This document shows positions 44,401 to 55,000 of a stretch of 64,000 nt of DNA, in pieces. The first letter of the stretch is position 1. Each line of letters begins with the position of its first letter. Under the pieces are notes generated by a model. That model saw nothing but the letters and a program-made list of their open reading frames with translations. It ran no database searches and was not told the origin of the DNA. Location of the stretch: contig CACVBU010001134.1 in the NCBI GenBank assembly GCA_902728285.1, positions 799,007 to 863,006 on the forward strand, read 5' to 3'. Made by a program: the position numbers and the translations under genes. The DNA comes from Clytia hemisphaerica. Lineage: Eukaryota; Cnidaria; Hydrozoa; Leptothecata; Clytiidae.

Positions 44401-47400
44401 AATTACACAGAGTGAACAACCTAATATCATTGGACAAATCCATCAGAGAATAGCGAAATGTGACCCAAATCCAGGTAACCTTTGTACAATTTGGGTAACC
44501 TTTCACTTACTTCAACAAGTCAAGATACGGGTTTCTTGATGAGCATGGTTTTGTTGTGACACCACCAGGGACACTGCTATGATGAGGATCTTGTTGATAA
44601 CTAAAAATGTATCAATTATCTAATAAACAGGGTGTACGTTACGGAGAGTTGTAATTTTAACAAACTAAAAAAGCAATGGCTGTATATTAGAATCACCGAT
44701 ATTGCAATGACAAGATTAGCACACAAATTAGAACAAAGTGTTTTTGTGCATTAGACAGCATCACAACAAAACAAGATTGTATAGAGCCTTAAAAGTTTAA
44801 TATTTAACTTATTCATTCACCTGTTTGTGACTTGATCTTGAAAAATTTTCTCCATAACTGTTCTATAACCATAAAAAGGATGACAGAATTTTGGTTGAAA
44901 TATAACCTGGATTGGATGACTTAAATAATTTTCCCAGAGGAAAAACAATTTTAGCAATTGGCTGGAAAATTTAACTTAAAATTGAAATTGTTAGATGTCA
45001 ACAAAATTTTTGACGGAAAGTAATATTCTCAAAATTTTGCCAAATCTACCAAATAACTTTTCTGAAGCAGCTTAATTATATAAGGGAACTAACATGAAAA
45101 AATATTTCAAAATATCAAGCAGAAAATTACCTATTGAGTTCATAGGTTTTCAGTTTGGATTGTGCAGCCTGTGCAGTTTTTAGATTGTCTTTCTCTCTTT
45201 GTTTGATAATTTTTTCTTCTGAAGAGGGAAAAAGAAACACATACAATTTCCTACAGGGGGCATATGATTAGGCCATGCCTAAGTTTTTGCAAGATTTATG
45301 CCTGGATATGCTTTATATAAAAAACGTGTATCTGAGTTCTCCAAACTGATGCTGCAAAATAATAATAGCTCTTCCGAACAAAATACACTGCTATAAGTTG
45401 TCTTACCAGCTTGTTGAATTTTGGTGAAGTCAACTTGATTGTCTTGTGGTTTTCTTGCTGGAAATGGGTACTCTAAGTAATGAAATATTGTGATATTTTA
45501 TCTATGGAACAAAGAATCTTTTGTAAAAATTTTATAAAAATAAAGGTTTTGACGGTTTTATCCTCTTAATTTTGTCGGCAATATTTCACTTTTTCACAAG
45601 TTATAGTTTAGTGAAACTGGCAGAAAACTAAAACTGAGATTATTTAAAACAATTTACCTGGCGAATCAGCACTTGTTGCTTGATCAATTCTATTTGGTGT
45701 GGCATTTGTTGGATGATCAATTCTATTTGATGTAGGACTTCTTGGATGATCAATTCTAGTTGGAGTAGCACTTGTTGGTTGATCAATTCTAGTTGGAGTA
45801 GCGCTTGTTGGTTGATCAATTCTAGTTGGTGTAGCGGTTGTTGGTTGATCAATTCTGTTTGGTGTAGAACTTTTTGGTTGATCAATTCTGTTTGGTGTAG
45901 CACCTTTTGGATAATCAATTCTATTTGGTGTAGCACCTTTTGGATAATCAATTCTATTTGGTGAAACCCTTGCTGGTTGATCATCTATATTTGGTGTAGC
46001 ACTTGCTGGTTGATCATCTATATTTGGTGTAGCACTTGTTGGTTGATCATCTCTATTTGGTGTAGCGCTTGTTGGATGATCGATTCTATTTGGTGTAGAA
46101 CCTTTTGGTTGATTAATTCTGTTTGGTGTAGCACCTTTTGGATAATCAATTCTATTTGGTGAAACGCTTGCTGGTTGATCATCTATACTTGATGTATTGC
46201 TTGTTTGTTGATCATTTTGCAAAAAAACACCTAAGAACATAATATAAACTGGACTTTACAGTTGGTTCGAAATGCAAGTCACAGGACACAGGTCCCAGGT
46301 CAACGATGATAGGTCAATTGCAATCTATGCCATTTAGAAGGAAAATTTTTACAAAAAATAAAATATTACCAACAATATCATTTTGAACGCATTTTTTGGA
46401 TTGTCATTTTGCATAATATATCTGCATAATATGATCATACGATCATGTTTGTAGAAACATGTTATGTGTTGTTATGATGTTATGTATTCATATAAAATAA
46501 CAATTTTATAATATTTTTATAGTCTGTATTTTGATAACCTGTAATCTGTGACCTGCAACCTGTGAACTGCAAACTGTGTCCTTATGTGGCCAGAGTTTTC
46601 TTTTAACTAAAGTTGCAGCAGATGTGAACAACTAAATTTTAGATAAAGACAGCAAGAATTGGATAATAAAAAAACAAATGGCCAATTTCCTGGCAACAAA
46701 TAGTATTGTCCCATTTACAATGGGAAAAATCTGAATACTAATAGCAGATAATTACCTGGCATTGGCTGTCTTGCTAGGGCAGCTTGTTCTAGAAGATGGA
46801 GAAATGAGAGACACTATAATATTTTAGTAGAAGTAGCAGAAGTAGCAGTAGTAGCAGCAGTAGCAGTTAGTATTTTATTGTTTTTGTAATATGGTCAAAA
46901 AGTTATTTTCAAGGGTGATGTATGTAAATTTGACCCCAAAGTATGTTAGTTCTAACTGTACAAAGTGTAAAAGGGTGGTGGTGTTACTAACTTTTTTGCC
47001 AAAAAGCAGTCAAGTAGGCATAATGCATTGTACTAAATGCTAGACCCCCTGCCTCATGCAACAAACAAGAAACCATGAAACATGTACTTTTTTCTTGTGT
47101 TGTTGAGGCATGTTGCACTGAACTTCAAAGAACTTTGCTAATGTGTTAACCCCCCTTTCAAGATGAACCTCACCCTCATCCCTCCTCCCCCATCATTCGA
47201 TTAAATAGAATACAAATAATTTGGTGTAGCACTTGTTGGATCATCAATTCTATTTGGTTTAAGGAGATTATTTGAACATCGCTACCCCCCCACATTATCA
47301 AGGGAACTCCTCAAGCTGAATTTCCCCATTATTATTAAACATCTCATACCGGCCATACATGATGCTTGTTTGGTTATAACAACTTAATTTAGATTTAAAC

Positions 47401-49207
47401 TGTACCTTTGAATTTTCTAATTTGTTTTAATTTAGCAGCGACTTGGGCTGCCAAACAAGCATCCTCATCTGTGCTGTTTAGGCTAATGGTTGCTGCTTCG
47501 TCATTCTGTACAATTACATCTAAGAACACATTTTAAGTTAATTAATATTGGTTTTAGCATTTAGTTCTGTCCTAAAAATCCAAGTTTTTTTGTGTTGAAA
47601 ATGTTGACAAAGTTAGAGCTCCCTACAGGAGAAGGGTTGGCAGCTCTGGACACCATGATTCAGTGGTCAAAGTAGACATTCTCATGTCAAACAGAAATGG
47701 GGTTTTACACACCAAGCTAGGCCACATTTTATGGGGTCTGAGCCTTGATTTTCCAATGTCATCAAAAATTATCAGAGAAGTAGAAATGAGACTATCTGGT
47801 CTAGATGATGACAGAACAAAATTGCAACCAATTTTTAGAAAGAACGTTATTCTTGTCTACTATGTATTTGATACGTCTTATGTAGAAAGTACAAAGATTA
47901 TGAGGAAGTGTACTTTTATCTTTTGGTGTCATTTTCTTCTTCTGTTTTTTCTCTTTTGGGGATTCTGTTTTCTTTCTCGTTTGTGCTTTCTGTTTCTTTT
48001 CTTCCTTCCTTTCTGAATAAAATTTATTTTTGGCAAAGATTTTGATATATCATAAACATCAATGGAAACTGAAAATGGCTTACATTCATCGTTTTTACTC
48101 TTGGGAATCTAATAAACAGGTAGGGGGTCTGGGGATAAGGGGGTGTATGGAACAAAATGAACAATGTCTTGAGTGGAAAGGTTTTGAAAAGAAGGCTGAT
48201 AGAGAAAATTTTGGGCAAAGAAGAGGAGCTTTTTTTGCAGGTTTGTACTTTTTTCACAGTAAAGCAGGTTAATATTATACTTACTCTTGTTTGATTTGAC
48301 AGATGTTACCATGGCTGGATAATATCTCATGGGATCCTCTAGTTTGTATAGTGCAAAGACCATCTGATCTTTTTCTAAATCGCTCGCATCAATCAAGGGA
48401 GTGTCGAGATGCTAAAATTTGAAAATGTGGAACATATTTAGAAATCAGTGTTAATTTAAGAGCCATTTTTTCTAAGAAATTTCAATGTGTGAACTTGATG
48501 TCTCAGATTTTGCTGAAATTTTGAATTTCAGTAAGATGATGTAACAAGATTCAGCTTCATATCTCAAGTGGTTCTCAAGATATAGCAGATTGAACCTTGA
48601 ATTCTTAGTGGAACTTTACCTCTCATAGTGAGAAACTCTGTGGGGAATAAACTTTGGATATTAATAAAAAATTTTCATAAAACAATGATGTCATCAAAAA
48701 ATAAAAAATTGCCAAAATTCAAAAATTTGCTTTTTTTCAAAGAGTTCTAACTTGGGACAGTCTGATAAAATATGGGATAGCAATTCGGCCATCATTTTAC
48801 TGAACCTCCAAAGTCACTTAATTAACATAGTTGCAAATCTCATTGAAAACAAACTTGTTGTCAAGAGAGATTTAACAGTAAGTGAAAATACAGACCAGAA
48901 AGTCAACCATCCCATAATATGACCACTCGTCCCAAGTTAGAGCCGTTGACGATATTAACATAAAATATTATTGCAAAACTTATAAAAAACATAATAGCCA
49001 AAATTGAAATTTTTGATTTTTTTCAAAACTTACCAATTGTCCTGTGGTATGGTTAAACTCATCTGATGGGTAATCAGTTAAGCTACCAACAATACGGCGA
49101 ATTACATAGGTGGCAGCCTCTCCTTTGGAAACAATCCCGTCTTGGTACTTTAATTCCACTGTGACGCCAGTCTCTGGAAGATAGAAAAAATCTTGTCTAG
49201 GAACCAT
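41495..49207 (-). CDS. BEN-domain protein, about 14 exons
   Basis: Minus-strand exons: 49034-49207, 48285-48411, 47406-47519, 46756-46788, 45658-46230, 45407-45457, 45131-45218, 44511-44600, 44121-44188, 43183-43229, 42702-42777, 42428-42543, 42162-42259 and 41495-41685 (stop). Borders are GT-AG and phases agree, except the join of 42702 to 42543, which I could not resolve. N-terminal exons hold a Tudor-like stretch (VFALYKLEDPMRYYPAMVTSVK), then 11-residue repeats, a coiled coil (EEKIIKQREKDN) and a C-terminal BEN domain (VELFRDTGVFVRPRTACKAL, LFTKERISQAGLTGQ, then the last exon). BEN domains bind DNA or chromatin and are usually in transcription regulators. The true start may be upstream of 49207: an acceptor-like CTTCCAG precedes base 49173. 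Confidence 0.7.
41813..42128. mobile_element. 316-bp MITE with TA target (CTTAAAGGAAGAAATTT family)
   Basis: CTTAAAGGAAGAAATTTTGG at the left mirrors the right end; TA flanks at 41811-41812 and 42129-42130. The interior repeats CCGCCAAATTAAA. It sits in the last BEN intron. Confidence 0.88.
43453..43733. mobile_element. 281-bp MITE with ACATGGCATG ends and C-run
   Basis: TTACATGGCATGAACCCCCC at the left and GGTCCATGCCATGTATTA at the right are inverted. It contains GGGGGGGAGGCT and GGCTGGGGGCTGGA, as does the region 35257-35370 in an HFM1-like intron, so two copies of one family are present. In a BEN intron. Confidence 0.7.
45665..46170 (-). repeat. 33-bp coding minisatellite, about 15 units, in the BEN gene
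   Basis: Each unit encodes 11 residues of the form PNRIDxPxxAT. Variation (RID/IDD, YPKG/QPTS/HPTN) is patterned, with neighbouring units sharing variants as expected from unequal crossing-over. All units keep length 33, so frame is under constraint. A stray unit lies in intron sequence at 47217-47260. Confidence 0.9.
47532..48284. other. BEN gene intron, nothing further identified
   Basis: A plus-strand open frame at 47663-48016 ends in a T-rich run and has no supporting context. I see no exon here. Confidence 0.45.
48745..48952. mobile_element. Diverged copy of the CCGTCAACTG MITE
   Basis: CTTGGGACAGTCTGATAAAA at the left corresponds to the inner part of the 30332 element, and TCCCAAGTTAGAGCCGTTGA at the right to its terminus, with a shared TTTACTGAACCTCCAAAGTC block. 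It lies in the first BEN intron. Confidence 0.65.
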
Positions 49208-49255
49208 TCAAAATAATGATTATGCTCTTATTAGAGGAAATTTCAGTTCGCCTGG

Positions 49256-50192
49256 ACAGTGTAGACCTAACTCTCCACACAAAAATTACGGGAAACGCGT
49301 GTCTGGACTTTGTACCCTATGCTGCACTCAAGCACTTAAGCTTTCCTTTTACCAGCGTCGTTTATTTTATCCTTTATGTTTAAAATCACGAAAATGTACG
49401 TAATGTATTATGTGATAATTCAATAGAACTAGAACTAGAAGTAGAACTAGAGCCTAAGTCCCGCAAAGGCAGGACAAAAATCAGTTTTTTGAAGTTTGCA
49501 AAAAAACGCCACATAGAAGATCTTTCAAATTCAGTATGTGAATAGAGCAGTAAAAAATACAACTTATCTATTTTTCCTTTTTTTGCAAAAGTTCTAGGAA
49601 TGAAAATAAAGGGATAATGATAATTGAATAGACCTTTTTTCAAAGAGGACGTCCTGTTGAATAATTGTGTAGTCCAGCCATAAAAACAATGATAGAGCCA
49701 TGCACAATTATAGTATCATGCATATTGTAATAATTATGCATGGTTTTATCATTGATTTTCTGCTGGACTACATAATTATTAAACAGGGTGGCCTCTTTGA
49801 AAAAAGGTCTATACTATCCATTGATGACCCGCGGCACTATCGTAAAGCTAGAATCGCTACGCGTACTCTTCGCTTGAGAAAATGATTGACAGATTGTAGT
49901 TTTTCACCCGCACAGGAGTTTGCGGTGCGTTCTCGGCTCAATCCTCGGACTGCGCTAAAAATGGTAGACTGAGCTGTGATAGATCATTTCGATGAAAGTT
50001 GTTGGAATGTTTACAAGGCTCTTGACAGAAAATCGTTTGTTTTATTGTCAATGATGACAGTGCGGTTATTAATTTTGTTAGATCTGACAAATTGATGTTT
50101 GTAAGTGCACTTTATAGTTTTGATTCCCATTGAAGAATCATATTCTGGTTTTCATGTTATTAGATGCTGGTTTAGAGCTTTAGGTCTACACT
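49256..50192. mobile_element. hAT-like element with CAGTGTAGACCTAA ends
   Basis: CAGTGTAGACCTAA at 49256 mirrors TTAGGTCTACACTG at the right end; CTGGA is present directly outside both ends. CAGTG termini suit hAT. A smaller MITE (49628-49811) is nested inside. No transposase frame remains. Confidence 0.65.
49628..49811. mobile_element. 184-bp nested palindromic MITE
   Basis: AATAGACCTTTTTTCAAAGA and the inverse at the right end, then GTAGTCCAGC paired with GCTGGACTAC, around an ATAATTATGCAT core. Confidence 0.8.
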
Positions 50193-50421
50193 GCTGGACA
50201 TAACATTTGGAAGTGAGAAGGTTCTTGTTTTTTTACAAAAAAGATATATAGATATCGATTTTTGCTGGCAGATCACGTGACCAAATTCTTGATTGAAGCG
50301 AGCGGGAGTTGTGGTCATACGTCGCATGATGTTTTCCCGTGTTTTGATTTAGCAAAGTTATTTAGAAAGTTTAACCACTTATCGATGTTTTGATTTTTTC
50401 TAACGGGGATTTCCGTTCATA

Positions 50422-50735
50422 GCTAAAATATGGTTTTATGGGATTGAGCTTGCAACACTGGGCAAGATGGGGCGTGATGGGGCAAATGTCGGGGGAACGA
50501 AAAAAAATTTCTATTCCCGGACAAACAAACCGTGCAGCGAGATAAGTGAACTGCAAGGCCGCATAAGTGGACGTGTGTTCGCAAGTAAAATATGGTTTTA
50601 TGGGATCAGGCTCGCAACACTAATGGGCCAAATGTCCCGGGCGAGGAACGAAAAAAATATTTCCTATAGCCCTGACAAACAAACCATGCAGAAAGCGGGC
50701 AGAATAGAGATTGTGAAATTGAAGCCCGCCTAGGC
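50422..50735. repeat. Direct duplication of about 165 bp
   Basis: TAAAATATGGTTTTATGGGA occurs at 50424 and 50588, followed in both by GCTYGCAACACT, GGGCGAGGAACG-like and GACAAACAAACC blocks. Copies differ by point changes and small indels. Non-coding as far as I can see. Confidence 0.8.
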
Positions 50736-50759
50736 AATCACCTGATAGTTTAGGTACGT

Positions 50760-51500
50760 CGCAGGGATCGCGCATCCAGTCCGGCTTAAGTATCAAAAAG
50801 TTATGTTAAAATCCCCGGGCACAAAACAAGAAAATCTCTGGAGTCTGGGGAATCGGGGCAGGGAGTCGTATTTGAAGGTTTACAAACCCAGGATCAATGT
50901 GCTCTCTCTTCAAAAACTAGCATCAATAGTTTCTTCGCAGCCCGTCTTTTTCAAAATTTTACTTTCATTTGTTATTCGAAATTTCCAAAAGGGGGTTGGT
51001 GAAAAAAGTTTGTGTCAAATAGTCAAATAGTCTACAGATTGCTGAGAATAAACGGGTATTTCTATCATATCTACTCACCTTCGAAATCAAAGCTTCGTTT
51101 AACCATTTTCTGTTTAAGTCTAACAGTCTCTAAGTTATAAGTTAAGAAGTTAAAGACGTAGTTAAAGACGCTCAGCTGAAATTTGGTTCCAACCAGCTAC
51201 AACCAGAGATGCTGTGTTTGGCGGGAAGAAGCTTCACTATTATTACGGTAGCGAGATTTCTTTTTTTACTTTGAGGTCCACTTATATTTCAAATCGGCTC
51301 CGGGATATTTAACTCGTCTCAGGTAAATTTCTTTTTCGCGCGAATTATGCAAATGAGATTTTTATCAATTTTACGGTAACGAAATTTAGTATACTTTCAC
51401 TTTAATAAGAAAATCTTAAACCTTATAAAATTTCGGCTCCGTAAAAGAGTTATCGTGTCCGTAAGCTAAGATAAGATTCACTTTCGCTTTCGCGGCAAAG
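50760..51500. other. Upstream region of the transposase-like gene
   Basis: No exon or repeat of note. The last 60 bases before the ATG at 51501 contain CACTTTCGCTTTCGCGGC; the promoter could lie here, but no TATA or initiator is convincing. Confidence 0.35.
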
Positions 51501-51533
51501 ATGGCAGACAAGCAAATGGAAACCTATGGCTAA
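51501..51533 (+). promoter_or_regulatory. 10-codon upstream ORF from the apparent ancestral start codon
   Basis: AAGATGGCAGACAAGCAA reads M-A-D-K-Q-M-E and is in the same frame as the long gene if the element at 51522-52056 is removed (continuing M-E-E-D-E). With the element in place it reads seven native and three element codons and stops at TAA (51531-51533). If transcription still begins upstream, this uORF could reduce translation from 52059. Confidence 0.6.
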
Positions 51534-51595
51534 ATCTTCATGATGCACCGACAAGCACGGGGACTTAGAAAATTTTTTGAAACTTTTCAATATTT

Positions 51596-51668
51596 TACCC
51601 CGGTTCGAACCTACATGTTTCCGATTACGAAACACGTAGTCTATACCACTGGGCCACGACGGTTGCTA
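51596..51668 (-). other. tRNA-like segment inside the MITE
   Basis: On the minus strand: A-box TGGCCCAGTGG, a 5-bp anticodon stem GTTTC/GAAAC around a 7-base loop with T at the position before the anticodon, and B-box GGTTCGAACC. The T stem pairs poorly, so this is probably a tRNA-derived SINE head or pseudo-tRNA. Confidence 0.6.
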
Positions 51669-51826
51669 ATTTTCCGAAATTCAAGGTTATTTATAGAGTG
51701 ACATATATAGTATATACGGGTGAACAGACCTCACGAGTTAGGCTAACTGTTATGATCGCCATTCCTCCAGGAAGACCCCACACACGGATGCACCACCGGG
51801 AGGGTGCACAGCCGTCTGGGTGCATG

Positions 51827-51875
51827 TTAGGGATAAGCAGCAGGCTGGCTTCGCCAGCCTGCTGCCTATCCCTAA
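51827..51875. repeat. Strong 23-bp-stem hairpin with TTC loop
   Basis: TTAGGGATAAGCAGCAGGCT then GGC, loop TTC, then the complement with one mismatch. It could be a structural part of the MITE. A terminator role is unlikely in this context. Confidence 0.85.
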
Positions 51876-52058
51876 CTAGTCTGATTCGCAGACCTATACT
51901 TCCTATAAGAAACTTTTTCGCTAGAGGATGAGCAGAAGCCTAATCCCTAACAAAACGCTGCGCTCGCCTGTGCGCTTACGCGCACAATATTTTGCCCGCG
52001 CGTACCCGCGCGGTGTACTTGCAAGGCCGGTGCATCATGAAGATTTAGCCATCGGTAA

Positions 52059-55000
52059 ATGGAAGAAGATGAAATTTTTCTCAGCTTTATTGCAACCAAA
52101 CAGAACTTCAATAGTCTGGATGATAATTTTAATCCAAATAGCTCGATAGATGATGTTATTCAATCAGAAATCCATTGTGTAGAAAATGGAGAATATGCTG
52201 TTGAGAAGATGATTATTGATGATGACGAACATGCCACTCAAGGTCAAGACCAAAACTTTAGTTTCTCTACAACTACTATAAATGACACTCAAGGGGCTGC
52301 TGAGGAGGAACATAATGATGCATTTGCAAGTGTCCGTGACCAACTACAACCACAAAATAATGTAGGTTTAATACAATTAGATTATAAAGGGATAGAACTC
52401 CTAGACTATATGTATCACAAGTGTTTTTTTTCAACCGGTATATATTTCCAACTGTCCAACGAAGCCATATTTTGGTTTGTACAGAAATTTTGCCCGCTCA
52501 AATCTAAATAACAAAATGGTCAATCTCACTAAAGCAAAACATTGCGGCCACGGCATTTCCGCCAATAAGACGATATTGGTGAAATTGGATGATTTACGAC
52601 CCTGCCGGCGCACCGTACGTACAGTCCGGTGTTTTTTGTCCGGTGTCAAAAAGTATCCTTTCGCTACACCGGATGTGCGGTAAGACTGGTGTCAGTCCGG
52701 TGTTAAATGCAGGGAGCTCTAGGCACCGAACATGCGTTTGAAAAAAATTAATGTGTAATTACACAGCCTTTCTAATTCAGATTTATTTGCGTTGGCAAAA
52801 ATTCTGGGTCCTATAGTACAGTAAGCACTTTTACGTCAGCATAGCCAAATTAGAATGGCTGTTACACCTTTGCACCTTTGCACCTTATTCTAAATTCATG
52901 TATAATATTTTCCAATTCATTGAATTTTTATCTCTTTTTATAGGACTCTTCACAAGAGGACAGTCCTTTAACGTCAAATTGGGGCGATTTTTTTGATGTC
53001 AAGCTTGAAGACTTACCACACATGAGACCAGGTAAATTCATTTTTGACTTTGAAATTTTTGATAACCTGCGATCATGGTATACGTATACATTTGGTACTG
53101 CAATCCCGATACACGTGAACACGACCGCAGTATACCAGATTCTGTTATAAAAACTCAGCACCTGGGGGTACTAGGGCAAAATGGGTTACAGGGATGCGCC
53201 GCTGGTCAGGGTACCTTTTTTAACCTCTATAAGTCCCAGGTAGGTTCGCAAAAACACCAAAGTAGAAAAATCAGTCCCTCGTAGGGTGCTTTTTTTGGAA
53301 AATGTGGGGAAAAAGTAGAAAATTTGGGAATTTTAGTCCCACTTTTTTCGCAAAAACAAGTCCCACGTAGGGTCCATTTTTCCAATCTCAGCAGAACACC
53401 CCCGTCAGTCAGCAAGGGTAGTCAGTTAGTCACACTAGCTTCCCGCCAAAATGCGTATCAAAGATTAATGCTGCGAAAGCGCTATATCGTTTACTTGACT
53501 CTCAAGCAAAAAAAGGCGCCGCAAAACTTCTAAAGGGATTCATGAAAAAATAACCCGGCGCTTTTTAATGAAATTAACATTTTCAAAAACTATGAGAAAT
53601 TGCCTAAAATTTGAGCCATAGATGAAAAAATTTGAGCCAAGCCAACCTTCAAAACTAATTCGAAGATCAACTTCCCAAGAAAAAGATCTACGGGGGAGGC
53701 GTAACCCACCTAGATCCGCGCACCATCGGATAGGCTGTTTCCCGGAAATTTTGCCGGACCTCAAACAATGACCCATTTACATGTGCGGAATTATTTTTAC
53801 TTTAGCGTATAAACAAGGCCTTAATAATTGAAGCGCTGTCTCGGGAATTGAATGACAAATTTTGGTTGGTTGATTTTGGCTGCTGCACGTTTTATTTTGT
53901 TTCAAACTTTCAAGTTTTAATTAATTGTCTTGCGAACTTGATTCAGGTAACTCTCATCCTTATTGTGCAAATACATCCTGTAGATGACTGATGTTGTTTT
54001 TTCTGAAAGCTAGATTTCCTAGTGTGACTAACTGGTAGTACCCCCCGGAACTCAGCAATTGAAGTACACCGCGATCGCAGGTTATCCCTGACTGTTTATT
54101 GCAATTTCATAATAATTTGTAATAATATCTTTCAAAGATATGGCTGATGAAATAGTCCACATTCACAAATCAAATCCACCCAAAATTATGTTTTCAAGGC
54201 TTTTATTCCTATGTTTACTTGCTAAAATATCCAAAGCAAACTGACCTTTTTGTTTATTAAAAAGGTGCTATGGACAATGATGATGATACTAGTGACACAG
54301 AACTTGATGATTTTGATCCCTTCAAAGAGTATAGGTTGTTTAATGAGCCCAAGCCATTAGCAAGAGGGTTAAACATATCTCTTGAAAATTCACTTATACT
54401 ACATCTTTCATTTGCCAAGAGACACAACCTAACCAAAGCAGCACTACAAGATTTGCTCCATTTGACAAATCTCCATCTTGTTCAGCCAAATGATTTTCCC
54501 TTAACACTTGATAAATTATATTCTGGTATTGGCTTGAGTACAATTGGAGTCTCAAAGAAATATTACTGCAAAAATTGTTTTGAACTTCTCTGTGAGAATG
54601 ATGATCAGTGTCCTTCATGTAATTTTGTTGGAAAGGACTTCTTTATCTACAACAGTATTGAAGAGCAGCTGAAACGGCAATTACAAAGTAATGTCAGTTT
54701 TTTATGCTACACATTTTATAGATTCTCAAAAAAGACAACGCTGTTAGTTATTGAAATTGCAAATTTCAAAGTAAAATCAAGAGAAAATTGTTTTAAAGAA
54801 TTTTTAATTATAAGTACTGTCTTTTTACTCTTGATGAATGTTCTTTTTTTATTTTTGCGATAGTTTATGATAAATATATGGTTTATGAAACCCTCTCTCA
54901 GATGGAAGTGATTGGAAATATCAATTCAACTGTTTCTGTTTCTATACTTTTATTTTAGAAACAAGATTCAAAGAAAATCTCATTGATCCTCGGACACGTG

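Larger units (their letters stand above)
51522..52056. mobile_element. 535-bp hAT-like MITE inserted just after a start codon
   Basis: The left end ACCTATGGCTAAATCTTC and the right-end inverse pair over 28 bp with one mismatch. AAATGGAA is duplicated exactly (51514-51521 and 52057-52064). Inside are a tRNA-like segment (51596-51668), a 49-bp hairpin (51827-51875) and a CpG-rich stretch (about 51955-52020). No coding capacity. Confidence 0.9.

Noticed and set aside
45746-46162. Plus-strand frames with WCSTCWLINSI repeats
   Set aside because: Antisense shadow of the 11-residue repeat exon on the minus strand, which has proper splice sites and neighbouring exons.
47663-48016. 117-residue plus-strand frame
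   Set aside because: Ends in a T-rich low-complexity tail inside an intron of the BEN gene; no homology recognised.
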